A stretch of 64,000 nucleotides of DNA from an uncultured Rickettsiales bacterium (GCA_950054255.1 CATLOR010000001.1:1-64000), one strand, 5' to 3'. Positions 28,451 through 38,338 are shown, counted from the first letter of the stretch. The notes: a model not told the origin generated them from the sequence alone. Made by a program: numbers and translations.

Positions 28451-29786
28451 AAATCTGATTTTTCTTCTATTCATGAGTCTTATTTGGATGAGTTCAGCGT
28501 CAAAAGGGTTTTGCTATCAAAATCCACAAATTGTTGAAACTGAAACAGGTATTACATTTTGGCTTATTGAAGATCATTCTGCACCTGTCATTGCATTAGA
28601 CTTCGCCTTTTCAGGTGGCATTGCTCAAGATCCTATTGATAAAATGGGACGTGCTAATTTTCTTTCTGCTATGTTAGGTAACGGCGCTGATGATTTAGAT
28701 GAAAAAACATTTCAAGAAACTTTAGCCGATTACTCAATCGCCCTTTCTTTCAATGCACGTAGAGATTATTTTACAGGGGCTTTTAAAACCTTGAGTAAAT
28801 ACAAAGAAACAGCTGCTAGCTTATTACAAAAAACACTAACAAAGCCCCATTTCACACAAGATACATTTAACCGTATTAAACAAGATACAATCACAAGCCT
28901 CGAACAAAAACAAACAACACCAACATGGCTTTTATGGCGGACATTTAATGATTTTTATTACCAAGATCATCCCTACACAAAGCCTAGCCAAGGGACATTC
29001 AAGACAATCGAAGCTCTTACAATTGATGATTTAAACCAGTTTATAGATGATTATTTCTCAAAAGAGCACCTAAAAATAAGCATTGCGGGTGATATAACGG
29101 CCGAAGATGCAAAAGAAATGGTTGATACTATTTTTGCTTCACTACAAAATGAAAGTGCATACACGCCAATAGATGCTTTTAGTCGCCCTTTCTTTGATGA
29201 AGAAAAACATGTTGAATTAGATATTCCACAAACATTCCTTCTTATGGGACGCCCCGGCCTTGATGAAACAGACCCTGATTGGGCTGCTATTGTCGTTTCA
29301 GAATATTTAATCGGCGGGGGAAGCTTTAATTCCCTATTAATGGAGAAAGCCCGTACAGAAAAAAGCCTTACTTACGGCATTTCATCATCTCTGCTAACAC
29401 AACAATTTGCTGATCTATTTATCATTCAAACCTCTATGAGCCGTGATAATTATGATGAGATGAAACAAACAATCACAGATGCTTTAAACGAAGCCCTACA
29501 AGAAGGGTTCACGCATGAACAAATTGATGCCGCTAAAGCATATTTAATCGGCTCTCTTCCTCTCAGCCTTACAACAACACAAAGTATTGCTGATACATAT
29601 CTCAATATTCAATTACAAGAGCTACCCATCACATATCTGGAAGATCGAACACGTAATTTACAAGCTGTTACACAAAATGATGTACGCCGTGCCACAGCAC
29701 GCCTGTTAGGAGATCTTTCCTTTACACGTATATCGGTTGGAGAAAACAAAAAGCCAGAAGCCGAGACTAAAGAAAAACCGGAATAA
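28443..29786 (+). CDS. M16 peptidase-like, inactive partner subunit
   Basis: 447 residues with a signal peptide and the two-domain M16 fold. Where the active subunit has HxxEH, this one reads KMGRANFLSAMLGNG, so the zinc site is missing. The C-terminal half keeps the LGGG-like GGGSFNSLLMEKARTEKSLTYG motif. Inactive partners form a clam-shell with the active subunit. AAGGAAA lies before the ATG (28443). Confidence 0.9.
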   Translation: MTKNLIFLLFMSLIWMSSASKGFCYQNPQIVETETGITFWLIEDHSAPVIALDFAFSGGIAQDPIDKMGRANFLSAMLGNGADDLDEKTFQETLADYSIALSFNARRDYFTGAFKTLSKYKETAASLLQKTLTKPHFTQDTFNRIKQDTITSLEQKQTTPTWLLWRTFNDFYYQDHPYTKPSQGTFKTIEALTIDDLNQFIDDYFSKEHLKISIAGDITAEDAKEMVDTIFASLQNESAYTPIDAFSRPFFDEEKHVELDIPQTFLLMGRPGLDETDPDWAAIVVSEYLIGGGSFNSLLMEKARTEKSLTYGISSSLLTQQFADLFIIQTSMSRDNYDEMKQTITDALNEALQEGFTHEQIDAAKAYLIGSLPLSLTTTQSIADTYLNIQLQELPITYLEDRTRNLQAVTQNDVRRATARLLGDLSFTRISVGENKKPEAETKEKPE

Positions 29787-29791
29787 ACAAT

Positions 29792-31261
29792 TTAGGCCGC
29801 GATTTTAGCTTGATGTGTTGGATGACCAAAAAGATAGCCTTGTCCAAAATCAATATTAACATCTAATAATCTTAACAAGGTTTCTTCTTCTTCTATCTTT
29901 TGAACAATCAGTTCTACATCATAAAACTCTAGATCTTTTTTCATTTCTCTAAAGGCACGTTCACCAATAGAAGATGAAACACGCTCAGCTAACAGGCCTG
30001 CATCCATCTTAATAAAACGGATTGCTCTTTGCTTCAACTTCTCTGCATTCATATCAAAATCCTGTACATCATCAAGCGAGAAACGACATCCTATTTTTGA
30101 CAAACCACGCATAAGAGGCCAAATCTGGCTCTCAACTTGTTTAAAGTCAGATTGTTTCATTTCAAGCACAAGATGCTCTGCTAGATGTTCATTATCACTT
30201 AAGAAATCAACTAAGTCAGACATGAAAGTTGCATTTGTTAATGTTTCCATACTCAAATTAATAAAATAAGCACTACTAACCGTTCCGGTATTTTTCTTTT
30301 CTTGGCGCATATGTTGAACACAACGCAATAAAAGGAGATTATCAATCGCAGGCATCAACGCATTATCATGCGCAAAACTCATATAATCATTTGCAGGAAT
30401 AAATGTATCTGTATCCGTCCTCAAACGAGCAAATACTTCAAAAAAAGTTTCTTTACGTGAGGGTAACTTTACTGTTGGTTGTAAAAAGATATCAACGCGG
30501 TCTTCTCTCACAGCGGTCGCAACAACATCTTTGATATCCGTAGCTGTCGTTGTCATCCCCTTCTCTTTAAATTCAGGCAAAGGATAAGTTGGCACTGGAT
30601 CAACAGGTGTTGCAGCATCAAAAGGATCATCAAACATATCATACTTAGTTTGAGAAACGATTGCAGACAGAGGCTCTTCTTTTGCTTTCACTGTCATTTT
30701 TGGCGCCGGTGGCGCTTTTTGCTCTGCTTTATAAGCACTATTGGCGCGCATCATCTGAGTCATTGTATCTGTTTGAGGCTTTGTCACAGGCTTTCCAGCT
30801 TGCGTACCAGAAACACCTAGATCATATAGCATATCTTGGTAATTACGTTGGTCACGCACAGATGCTTTTTCCTGAAGTTGATCAATCAAACTCACGACAC
30901 TAATTTTGAGTTTCTTATTATCATCTTCCAACATCACAAGCTGATCTTCTAGATGACCAATTTTTCTAATCATACGCGCATAACGTAAAGATAATCCTTC
31001 CTCCCACTGACGACGGCTTAATATCTCATGCGTCAAAGCAGCAGCAAAGATTGTTAAAGACATCATCAAGAAAGAAAGAGCTGGGCCAATTGCCTCACTT
31101 TTTAACGATATATATAAAATGAAAGAACAAATAACAACGCATACAACCGTAAGAACGAACCCAGGCTGTAATAGATAAGCCCCTATTCTCTCTATAAGAG
31201 AGCGTGTTTTAACTGATTGAGCTTTTTTATCCTCACCAACTAAGAGTGAAAAATCCGACAT
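29792..31261 (-). CDS. Membrane EAL-domain protein, degenerate active site
   Basis: 489 residues. Two membrane segments (about residues 32-50 and 57-80), a helical linker and coiled coil (LEDQLVMLEDDNKKLK), a disordered Pro/Lys stretch, then an EAL domain from about residue 255. The motif position reads FEVFARLR where active enzymes have E-A/V-L-R-W. Later metal ligands look altered as well (INLSMETL for the usual N-x-S, DDVQDFDMN for DDFG). So it probably binds c-di-GMP or partners without hydrolysing it. It starts 3 bases after the DHODH-like gene and is co-transcribed. Confidence 0.82.
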   Translation of the reverse strand: MSDFSLLVGEDKKAQSVKTRSLIERIGAYLLQPGFVLTVVCVVICSFILYISLKSEAIGPALSFLMMSLTIFAAALTHEILSRRQWEEGLSLRYARMIRKIGHLEDQLVMLEDDNKKLKISVVSLIDQLQEKASVRDQRNYQDMLYDLGVSGTQAGKPVTKPQTDTMTQMMRANSAYKAEQKAPPAPKMTVKAKEEPLSAIVSQTKYDMFDDPFDAATPVDPVPTYPLPEFKEKGMTTTATDIKDVVATAVREDRVDIFLQPTVKLPSRKETFFEVFARLRTDTDTFIPANDYMSFAHDNALMPAIDNLLLLRCVQHMRQEKKNTGTVSSAYFINLSMETLTNATFMSDLVDFLSDNEHLAEHLVLEMKQSDFKQVESQIWPLMRGLSKIGCRFSLDDVQDFDMNAEKLKQRAIRFIKMDAGLLAERVSSSIGERAFREMKKDLEFYDVELIVQKIEEEETLLRLLDVNIDFGQGYLFGHPTHQAKIAA

Positions 31262-31264
31262 TAC

Positions 31265-32158
31265 TTACACCACCATTTTCTCTGGTACTTCTTTCTCTGT
31301 TTGAGCTTCCTTAATCTCAAAAGAATTCCCGATAACTTCTGTTATATTATGTTTATCATTATTATGCATATCGTCTAAAAAATCCAACAATATTCTGTCT
31401 AATCCATCAATTTTTTCTGGAAAGAAAGAAGGAGAAACCACAACAAGACAGGCTCCAGCTTGCGTTAAGACAGATAATTCATCACCTGTTTTCACATCTC
31501 TTCGAACCAAGACAGGGACTTGCCCACCCATAAATTTATATGCGATAGATACTTGCTCCGAAAGTGATTCGATTGATTGATCTACACCGTGAAGCATAAC
31601 ACCATCTACAGAGGCATATAAACATGCTGATATTTTTTCGAATAAATCTGTGTCTTTATCACTTTCAATGATTGGTATTAAAGCTGGTAAATTTCTGCTT
31701 ACATGCGCTTTTTTCAATACATCACGACGTTTCACACAAACATCAGACAAAACCTCTTTCAACATTTTTTCATCTTGGATAGAACGCACATCCACAAATA
31801 TCATATCCACATATGGCGCATTTTCAGTGAAAAACTGCTCAAAAGAAAATTGTTTCGCCATATTCATATAAACCGCAACAGGGTTATTAACAGGATATGT
31901 GCGTGTAATTTTCTCAAGCTCAATCGCGCCAAAACCAATATGATCAATTTCTATCATTCCTTGCTCATTTAGTGTTTCAGGAAAAGAAAGTATAAAAGGC
32001 GAAGGAAATTCCAGTCCCCACACATACTGGGATAATTCTTTATGCGTGCGACTGGAAAAAGAGGATACCAAAGCCATCTCTGTTAAAAGACGCGCAAATT
32101 TCGCTAAATAGCGAGCGGGCAATACCCTTATTATTTTTCCCAATAATGCGTAAAACAT
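31265..32158 (-). CDS. Degenerate dihydroorotate-dehydrogenase-like protein
   Basis: 297 residues resembling class 2 PyrD in its opening (a membrane-associated helix with LPARYLAKFARLL, then WGLEFPSPFILSF for the usual GLxFxNPxGLAAGFDK, then IDHIGFGAIELEKIT for GFGxxExGTVTP). The TIM-barrel strands can be followed to VPVLVRRDVKTGDELSVLTQAGACLVVVSP. The FMN-phosphate glycines and the catalytic Ser/Lys region are not recognisable, so it is unlikely to oxidise dihydroorotate. It carries an acidic C-terminal tail. It lies directly before the degenerate EAL gene. Confidence 0.6.
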   Translation of the reverse strand: MFYALLGKIIRVLPARYLAKFARLLTEMALVSSFSSRTHKELSQYVWGLEFPSPFILSFPETLNEQGMIEIDHIGFGAIELEKITRTYPVNNPVAVYMNMAKQFSFEQFFTENAPYVDMIFVDVRSIQDEKMLKEVLSDVCVKRRDVLKKAHVSRNLPALIPIIESDKDTDLFEKISACLYASVDGVMLHGVDQSIESLSEQVSIAYKFMGGQVPVLVRRDVKTGDELSVLTQAGACLVVVSPSFFPEKIDGLDRILLDFLDDMHNNDKHNITEVIGNSFEIKEAQTEKEVPEKMVV

Positions 32159-32248
32159 ATGGTTTTTTATACCTCAGCAATCGAATCACACACCCAAAGT
32201 GCTATTTCACCAAGAGTAAAGAGGCTATCTGCGCTGATCAAGGCTTAT

Positions 32249-32776
32249 TTATGTATTCCTTTTAAAAACAGCGCCTATTTTATCCATGATTTTTTGATCT
32301 TGATTTTGCCCTCTCTTTTCTTGAGATCTATTATAAACATAGATACCCAATACCGATAAACCAACACTCCATATCATACTCAAAGCACCAAATGCTTCGA
32401 TAACGTGTCCTGCTACATCAGGGGTCACAATGACAACATAGGCAATTGAAAGCATTTGCGCTGCCCATGTTGCGGCCATTATATAACCAAAAGTTGGTCG
32501 CATCCGTCTAACATAGGGGTCTGATGAAGCCACTTCTGATCGATAAGTCTCATTCACTTGTAAAAATTTTTCTTGTTCAAGTTCTAATTCTTTAACTTTC
32601 ACCAGATCTATAGACGTATTTTCTAAGGAATTTGAATCCACCGTCTTAATGGTTTGATCTAAAGTTTCTCCTGCTTTTTGTAAGGTTTTATTCTCTGATC
32701 CTTTTAAAGAAGAGCTAACTAAATCAATCAAAAAAGGCAGTCCAATTTGTGTTATTAATGTTGAAAAAAAAGCCAT
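32249..32776 (-). CDS. 3-TM holin, gene-transfer-release type
   Basis: 175 residues. N-terminal amphipathic/hydrophobic part (LITQIGLPFLIDLVSSSL), a charged helical middle, then the diagnostic DPYVRRMRPTFGYIMAATWAAQ segment and two or three membrane segments to residue 150, ending in a basic tail. This matches the holin family named for gene-transfer release (GTA_holin_3TM). It should permeabilise the inner membrane so the SleB-type hydrolase can reach the wall. Last gene of the cassette; AGGAG-like GAGGAGATAATA precedes the ATG. Confidence 0.8.
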   Translation of the reverse strand: MAFFSTLITQIGLPFLIDLVSSSLKGSENKTLQKAGETLDQTIKTVDSNSLENTSIDLVKVKELELEQEKFLQVNETYRSEVASSDPYVRRMRPTFGYIMAATWAAQMLSIAYVVIVTPDVAGHVIEAFGALSMIWSVGLSVLGIYVYNRSQEKRGQNQDQKIMDKIGAVFKRNT

Positions 32777-32795
32777 TATTATCTCCTCATTTTAT

Positions 32796-33218
32796 TTACT
32801 CGATTAATTTATAAAAAAGATGACGCCCAATCTGGCATTGAGGGTCTTCTTCTTTTGACCAAAACGGATGAATATAAACTGTGTGATAATGATCAGAGCC
32901 TAATGTCATATCTTCTAATCCACAAGTAATGGCTTCTTTAGCAATTTTTAAGGCATGAAAAAAGTGAGGATCATCTGATGTAACCGCCAATACTTTTTGC
33001 CGATTAGGATCATTTTTATTCCAACAACTAAATTGCCATGGTTTAAGACAAACTGATTGAATGTCGTGCCCCCACCAAAAATGACCGCCTCTTTTTTGAG
33101 CAATAGACACTCTATTTAAAACCACACACGTAATTGCTTTCATGCCTTCAACGCCTTCACTCCTAGCCTCTCCCCAAATCGTGCGTGCTAAAATCTCAAT
33201 GGCTCTTTGATCATTCAT
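32796..33218 (-). CDS. Cell wall hydrolase, SleB/CwlJ family (endolysin)
   Basis: 140 residues, a single Hydrolase_2 domain. Seen: ILARTIWGEARSEG (catalytic Glu17), ITCVVLNRV, the PWQFSCWN motif and SDHYHT near the end. These enzymes cleave peptidoglycan glycan strands. No signal peptide, so export would depend on the adjacent holin. It starts 4 bases after the preceding gene. Combined with the holin, it makes a lysis module. Confidence 0.88.
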   Translation of the reverse strand: MNDQRAIEILARTIWGEARSEGVEGMKAITCVVLNRVSIAQKRGGHFWWGHDIQSVCLKPWQFSCWNKNDPNRQKVLAVTSDDPHFFHALKIAKEAITCGLEDMTLGSDHYHTVYIHPFWSKEEDPQCQIGRHLFYKLIE

Positions 33219-33222
33219 GTTC

Positions 33223-33573
33223 TTAATCCTCTTTTGTTGTTTCTTTATTAATTTTGAAATGCACCGCTTCAGCCTTTAAGGCTGTCACATCTAATTTCGA
33301 TTCAATACGGAGTAAATGCGATACAACGCGGCGTTCTATCTCTCGCACAACCGATATTCGCGCATATTCATTCGACATTTTGAGGGTTTGATCTATGAGT
33401 TTTTTCTCCAATTCAAGACGGAGCAAATCACACATTTTTTCATGGTCGTTAAAACGTTTTTCTGTTTCTTTATAATGGCGAATAATCGCAACTATGAGAG
33501 ACAAAATAACGGGTATATCAAAGCCTGCCAGAAGCCATAAGACATCGGCCTGCTGAGTCAAATTACTCATCAT
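33223..33573 (-). CDS. Small membrane/coiled-coil protein of the lysis module
   Basis: 116 residues: one N-terminal membrane segment (about residues 10-28), then a long charged helix with heptad character (TEKRFNDHEKMCDLLRLELEKKL...ERRVVSHLLRIESKLD). This layout resembles an inner-membrane spanin or Rz-like protein, and its place between terminase and hydrolase fits, but no matching outer-membrane lipoprotein is visible. AAGGAAG lies 5 bases before the first of two consecutive ATGs. Confidence 0.6.
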   Translation of the reverse strand: MMSNLTQQADVLWLLAGFDIPVILSLIVAIIRHYKETEKRFNDHEKMCDLLRLELEKKLIDQTLKMSNEYARISVVREIERRVVSHLLRIESKLDVTALKAEAVHFKINKETTKED

Positions 33574-33600
33574 TATTCTTCCTTATATTTATATGTTTTT

Positions 33601-35121
33601 TTAAATAGAAAAATCAGTATCAGCTGAATAAGCCTCTGATCCATGACGCCAGTCGGGGCGTTTTTGTTGCGGTTTTTGCATCCAACCATGCTGGATACGA
33701 ATAGGCTCTAATGATAATGCACCAGCAACTGCATCAAGCCCATCATCTTTATTTTTTCCCTTCAATTCTGGGCGCCATTCTTTCATTTCTTGTATGAAAG
33801 GGGTAGACGTGACTGATTTATGAACCTTTAAAGCACGCGCCGCTAGCAATGCATCAAAGCTTTCTAAAATACGGACTTCTTTTGCTCTAAAATTTGACGC
33901 TTCAACAACACTTGCTGCATTTTTTTCCTGAGCAAGTGTCTTCCTTAAAAGAGACGGCAAAAAACGGCCTATGCCATTAATTTCAACCGTAACAGATGGT
34001 ACATGAAAACGTTTGAGAAAATCACTTATTTGAACACATTGCTGAGTTGCTTCATCTTGATTGCTCACTGGATCATATTTCAAATACTCAATAGCATGCA
34101 GATATCTCTGCCCATATTCATCTGTAAAAACGACTGCGACAACACTTGCATCTCCACCTTTATCACTTGCTTTAAATGAAGGATCCCACCAGCAACTCGC
34201 TGATACAAGTTTTTTACCCTGAAGCTTTAACCAAACACGCTCTTGACTAGTTTTTTCTACTAACTCATCCTCATAATAAACGAGGTCTTCCGGATCTAGT
34301 CGTCCTTCTGCAATTGAAATTGGACGTAACATCATTTGGCTTAAAAATTTGTTCGGCCCTGTGTGCTTTTTAATTCTTTCAATTTCTTCTAAAGGAAATC
34401 GTTCAGGCCACACACTGTGTCCTCTTTCATTCAAGATAGGAAGAACCAGTCTTTTAAATCCTTCTAGGAATATACGTTCCTCTTCAATTTCAGCTCTAGG
34501 CTCATCCGCATAAATACTAAAATAATGATGTGGCGTCCCAACATAAAGTTGCAAACCATTTGGAACGAGAACATAATCAATCTCTGCTAAACTTTCTCGT
34601 AAAGAATGTCTTTTTTCAACTGTTTCACAACTCGTTGGGACTTCTACATCATCACAAATTATAATATCTGCACGTGATCCTGTCATATTCGCCGTAATTG
34701 ATCTGGCAAGCATTGAAGGATCTCGCATTTCTTTTTCACGCTTCACTGTAAAAAGATCTGTTGCCCATTGATCTGGATTATCTGGCTTTAACATCTTTGT
34801 TAAAGAATGGCGTTCAATGATTTTTTTAACATTACGTACCATCTTCCTAGACAAATTAAGATCGGCGGCTAGAACAAGGATCCTAAGATTTGAGTCTTTG
34901 AAAAAAAGCCATGCGCAAAATAATCCAACCAATGTTGACTTCCCACATGCGCGAAAAGCCATTAATAAAAGCTGTCTATTACCGATCTCCCAATTATGAT
35001 CTAACCACCGTGCTATTTTAATATGAATTTCTGGTGTCTTCATATTTTGTAGATTATTCCAAATAACTACAAAGATATCGAACGATACAGAGTCACTCTG
35101 ATGTGTCTTCCCGGTCTGCAT
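33601..35121 (-). CDS. Phage terminase large subunit
   Basis: 506 residues. Walker A is LMAFRACGKST (about 53-63); Walker B with its Glu-like end is DIIICDDVEVP. The RNase-H-like nuclease starts at WWDPSFKASDKGGDAS with a conserved Asp, and the last nuclease Asp lies in KDDGLDAVAGA. This is the T7 gp19-like branch. It packages DNA into the procapsid through the portal. It overlaps the 102-residue gene upstream by 29 bases. Confidence 0.92.
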   Translation of the reverse strand: MQTGKTHQSDSVSFDIFVVIWNNLQNMKTPEIHIKIARWLDHNWEIGNRQLLLMAFRACGKSTLVGLFCAWLFFKDSNLRILVLAADLNLSRKMVRNVKKIIERHSLTKMLKPDNPDQWATDLFTVKREKEMRDPSMLARSITANMTGSRADIIICDDVEVPTSCETVEKRHSLRESLAEIDYVLVPNGLQLYVGTPHHYFSIYADEPRAEIEEERIFLEGFKRLVLPILNERGHSVWPERFPLEEIERIKKHTGPNKFLSQMMLRPISIAEGRLDPEDLVYYEDELVEKTSQERVWLKLQGKKLVSASCWWDPSFKASDKGGDASVVAVVFTDEYGQRYLHAIEYLKYDPVSNQDEATQQCVQISDFLKRFHVPSVTVEINGIGRFLPSLLRKTLAQEKNAASVVEASNFRAKEVRILESFDALLAARALKVHKSVTSTPFIQEMKEWRPELKGKNKDDGLDAVAGALSLEPIRIQHGWMQKPQQKRPDWRHGSEAYSADTDFSI

Positions 35122-35401
35122 AAAGTTTTAAGTCCTGTTTTGCTTTTTGTATCAATAAACTAATATCGGTTTGATGCGTTTCTTCAATTTCAGAAATATC
35201 AAGAGAGGTATTTTTTAAAACCTTTAATAAACTCTCTAAATGGGAAATCGCCGCTTTACAGGCTGTGTGATGCGAACTAAATTCTTTAGCTTGTAGATTT
35301 GTTTCTTGAATTACAAAATCATTATATGTCTGAATAACGCGATTAATAGCATTTGGAAGAAATTCCAAAACCTGATTTTGGAGCTCTTTCATATTCCTCA
35401 T
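35093..35401 (-). CDS. Possible terminase small subunit
   Basis: 102 residues, almost entirely helical and acidic-basic mixed (MRNMKELQNQVLEFLPNAIN, then KAAISHLESLLKVLKN). No sequence signature is recognised; the call rests on size and position directly before the large terminase. It starts in a TAATG overlap with the preceding gene and runs 29 bases into the terminase gene. Confidence 0.4.
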   Translation of the reverse strand: MRNMKELQNQVLEFLPNAINRVIQTYNDFVIQETNLQAKEFSSHHTACKAAISHLESLLKVLKNTSLDISEIEETHQTDISLLIQKAKQDLKLYADREDTSE

Positions 35402-35808
35402 TATATATCCTTAACAGTTGTCAAAACGCGTCCTAAATCAAGTAAGCTACGACCACTCAACGAATTTGTGTTTCCCAAAACAGATTGACGAATAGAAGCT
35501 AATCGCTTTTCAGATTCACTTTGATCGTCAGCGGTTTTTAACAAACTTGATAAGACAGCCGAACCTGAGCCAGATGTCGATATTCCGCTTGCTCCAAAGC
35601 GTGCCTTTTGCGCTGCGACAGCACGCTTAGCTCTCTCTTTTCTTTCTTTTTCAGATTGCTGCCTTTGAACCGCAATCCTCTCACTTTCTAAAGATTTTTG
35701 CTTTTTTGCTTCTTTTCTTTGTTGCTGTGTTTGTAAAATTGTACCGCCCACAGAAGCGAGGCCTCCAATAGCGCCAATTTTTGGTAATGCAGGTGTTATT
35801 GCTCCCAT
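35401..35808 (-). CDS. Possible internal virion/ejection protein (gp14-like)
   Basis: 135 residues: a Gly/Ala-rich hydrophobic N-terminus (LPKIGAIGGLASVGGTI), a Gln/Lys/Glu-rich coiled coil, then ARFGASGISTSGSGSAVLSSLL. The 'ARxGASGxxxxxGS' phrase recurs in T7 gp14-like internal virion proteins, which insert in the outer membrane during DNA ejection. Position after tail tube B fits. gp15 and gp16 partners are absent from the cassette. Confidence 0.5.
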   Translation of the reverse strand: MGAITPALPKIGAIGGLASVGGTILQTQQQRKEAKKQKSLESERIAVQRQQSEKERKERAKRAVAAQKARFGASGISTSGSGSAVLSSLLKTADDQSESEKRLASIRQSVLGNTNSLSGRSLLDLGRVLTTVKDI

Positions 35809-35831
35809 TTTTTTACTCCTTAATATGTGTG

Positions 35832-37718
35832 TTAATCATTAACTTTTGTTTCCGTCGTGACCGATAAAAGCGTGAAAGGTAAAGGAATAGATTGTGAAAT
35901 TTTCCATTGCCCCGAGCTCATATCTCGGTGCCAGCCAAGAGATCTTATTTTTTTATCGCCATCAAATGTTTCATAGGGTTGCCCAGGTATTTGCTCATTT
36001 TCTAAAATATCAATGAGCCCAGATCCCACATCTAAATAGAGTGCCGCTGTGTTTTCTATTCTAAAAACAGCTTCGATCAAACGTGTTGCTTTTGCATTTC
36101 CTGTATTTGATACAGTGCTTGGTGGTAAAGGTTCAACAATATGCGTGTAAGCAAGACCTATCACAACTTCTTGGGCAGAGGTATCCAGCGTAATTGTTCC
36201 TGATGATACGACCTTATCAGATTGTACCATTCCATCCGCAACAATTGAGACGGTTTGCCCTTCTAAATGCGTTAAACCAGACCAAACTGTTTTTGCTGTT
36301 TCAGAACTTCCTCTTAATACTGAATCAAGATGAATATCTTCAGATAGTTTTTCCACCATCACATCACCATCTCTATCAACGAGGAAATAAATCATGTCAT
36401 TTACTGATGTCACAGATTTAATCTCGCCTGATGTTTCAATTCTTGTCCAAGCCGCAATTGCCTCTTCTCTATACACCGTTAAAACACCGACGCTTCCATC
36501 TTCCATGACAACAAATAACAATCTATTTTGACTATCAAAAGCTTGGTCAACGGGGGTATTAATAATATGCCTTGCCAGTAATGCAAGATCCGTTGCTTTA
36601 TAAGCTGCTTCAACATCTGCATATAGAAACTCTCTCAGTTCTTTCCCATTACGCGCCGAGAATAATGTTGCACCATCGATATTAATGGGAGGCACATAAA
36701 GATCTGTTCTTGAGCCAACACGCGTTTGTCTGGACACTTGAACAGTTTCTGGTGTTAACGGACTTCCTGTGACCATCCATTCCGCGCCTGATGTGAAGAC
36801 TTGCAAATGCCTACCAGAAAAAAGAGCGGTAATCGCATTTACCTGGTCTGATAAGATAGAAAAAGAAATTGCTTCATCATCCAATCCATCTCCTTCGTCA
36901 AAATTATAAAGATCACCTGTCTTAGAAAACCATAAACGGTTTGGTAAGTCTTTTGACCCGCCAAACACCAATCGATCTTGATGGAAAGCAGCTGTGACAG
37001 GCCATCCTCTCTGATTTGAAAAAGCATTTTCTTTCCAATGATATGTGGCCCCTGAAGATGACAGTGAGTTTAAAACAGTTGCTGAAACTGTTGTCGGATT
37101 TGAATAACTAATAATTTTCACCTGACCGTCATTTAAGCTAATCACTGTCCCTATTGAATCTGGTGTAAACATTGATGTAGAGGCAACTAAAGCAATCGTT
37201 CCCGATGTTCCCGAAGGATTCATCGTAACATTTGGATCAACAAACCGGTGTTCAGGATGATAAACCAACCCAGATTCAGTATAAAACTCAATCGGGTTAA
37301 TCGACCAACTTACATCAGATGTTCTTGTAACCAATTGAGGCTCAACCTCAGGGTGACATAAAACTAATGTATCTGCACTTTGTGTCCAGCTTAATTTTTT
37401 AATCTGATCTGTTGTATACGTCGTTGTTATTGTTGCAACTAAAACATCCTCTTTATAAACTTCTATTTTTAATGCTGTAAAAACTAATAAGTATGTTTGC
37501 TCTGTATTAAATTCAAAATTAATAAGACGTCCTTCACCATCAACTGTATCAATATAATCTGTCCCATACCGTCTAGTAACCCCTCCAGTTGGATGAATAA
37601 ACACATTCTTCATAGTCAAACCACCATTCTCGTAAGCACGCAAATCACCGCGACCTAAAAGCCTTGAAGACACTTCACCAGCTGTAAAATTTGTTTTTGT
37701 TTGTCGAATTCGTGACAT
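35832..37718 (-). CDS. Tail tubular protein B (gp12-like nozzle)
   Basis: 628 residues. The opening TKTNFTAGEVSSRLLGRGDLRAYENGG and PTGGVTRRYGTDYI are typical of the T7 gp12/tail nozzle family in alphaproteobacterial podoviruses. WPVTAAFHQDRLVFGGSKDLPNRLWFSKTGDLYNF follows, a beta-propeller-like repeat. It forms the distal part of the short tail. This is the largest protein of the cassette. No separate fibre protein follows, so receptor binding, if any, would rest here. Confidence 0.88.
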   Translation of the reverse strand: MSRIRQTKTNFTAGEVSSRLLGRGDLRAYENGGLTMKNVFIHPTGGVTRRYGTDYIDTVDGEGRLINFEFNTEQTYLLVFTALKIEVYKEDVLVATITTTYTTDQIKKLSWTQSADTLVLCHPEVEPQLVTRTSDVSWSINPIEFYTESGLVYHPEHRFVDPNVTMNPSGTSGTIALVASTSMFTPDSIGTVISLNDGQVKIISYSNPTTVSATVLNSLSSSGATYHWKENAFSNQRGWPVTAAFHQDRLVFGGSKDLPNRLWFSKTGDLYNFDEGDGLDDEAISFSILSDQVNAITALFSGRHLQVFTSGAEWMVTGSPLTPETVQVSRQTRVGSRTDLYVPPINIDGATLFSARNGKELREFLYADVEAAYKATDLALLARHIINTPVDQAFDSQNRLLFVVMEDGSVGVLTVYREEAIAAWTRIETSGEIKSVTSVNDMIYFLVDRDGDVMVEKLSEDIHLDSVLRGSSETAKTVWSGLTHLEGQTVSIVADGMVQSDKVVSSGTITLDTSAQEVVIGLAYTHIVEPLPPSTVSNTGNAKATRLIEAVFRIENTAALYLDVGSGLIDILENEQIPGQPYETFDGDKKIRSLGWHRDMSSGQWKISQSIPLPFTLLSVTTETKVND

Positions 37719-37752
37719 ATCTTTATCCTTTTATATAATTATTTTTCTCTCT

Positions 37753-38322
37753 TTAATCACGCGCATTGATAAGGGCAAAATCTTGCACACTAATTGGTGT
37801 ATCTTGCTGTGCGTCAATCAACTTTGCTTGGCGTAACTCTTGTTCAGCCATCTCAAAAAGTGTTTTTGTTCGGGTTGTGCTCTCCGTTATTGGGATACAC
37901 AATTCTGCGGCTAATCGCGCAACTATTAGTTGATCAAAGAAAGGAGGGAAATCTTCATAATTTGGTTGAAAAATATATGTTAAAACAACATCTTCATAAT
38001 TTGTGTGTAATGTTTTTTGATAGACACGATAATCAAGACCACGCCCTTTTATACCCGTCCCAGCCGAAATAACACGCAAGAAATCGGCAGGTAAATCAAA
38101 TGCATAACTATAATCAGCAATCGGATCTGTTTCAGCTTCAACCAGTGTTGATTGAGCCGTAGCAAACCCCCATGGATGTGCTGATAAAAGCATTTTTGTA
38201 ATTGGTTCTAAGAAAATAGATGCTGTTTTTGCTTCAGCTGTATTCTCAACAAAACTTTCAATTGTACTCGCCCCTAAGCGAACGAGCGCTTGATTGGCAA
38301 TTTCTAAATCTGTTAAAGCCAT
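37753..38322 (-). CDS. Tail tubular protein A (gp11-like adaptor)
   Basis: 189 residues with the gp11 opening MALTDLEIANQALVRLGA, then KMLLSAHPWGFATAQ and SYAFDLPADFLRVISAG. It joins the portal to the nozzle. AAAAGGAGTG lies 4-6 bases before the ATG. A terminator sits just upstream, after the capsid gene, so its level should be lower than the capsid's. Confidence 0.9.
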   Translation of the reverse strand: MALTDLEIANQALVRLGASTIESFVENTAEAKTASIFLEPITKMLLSAHPWGFATAQSTLVEAETDPIADYSYAFDLPADFLRVISAGTGIKGRGLDYRVYQKTLHTNYEDVVLTYIFQPNYEDFPPFFDQLIVARLAAELCIPITESTTRTKTLFEMAEQELRQAKLIDAQQDTPISVQDFALINARD

Positions 38323-38338
38323 ATGACACTCCTTTTAT

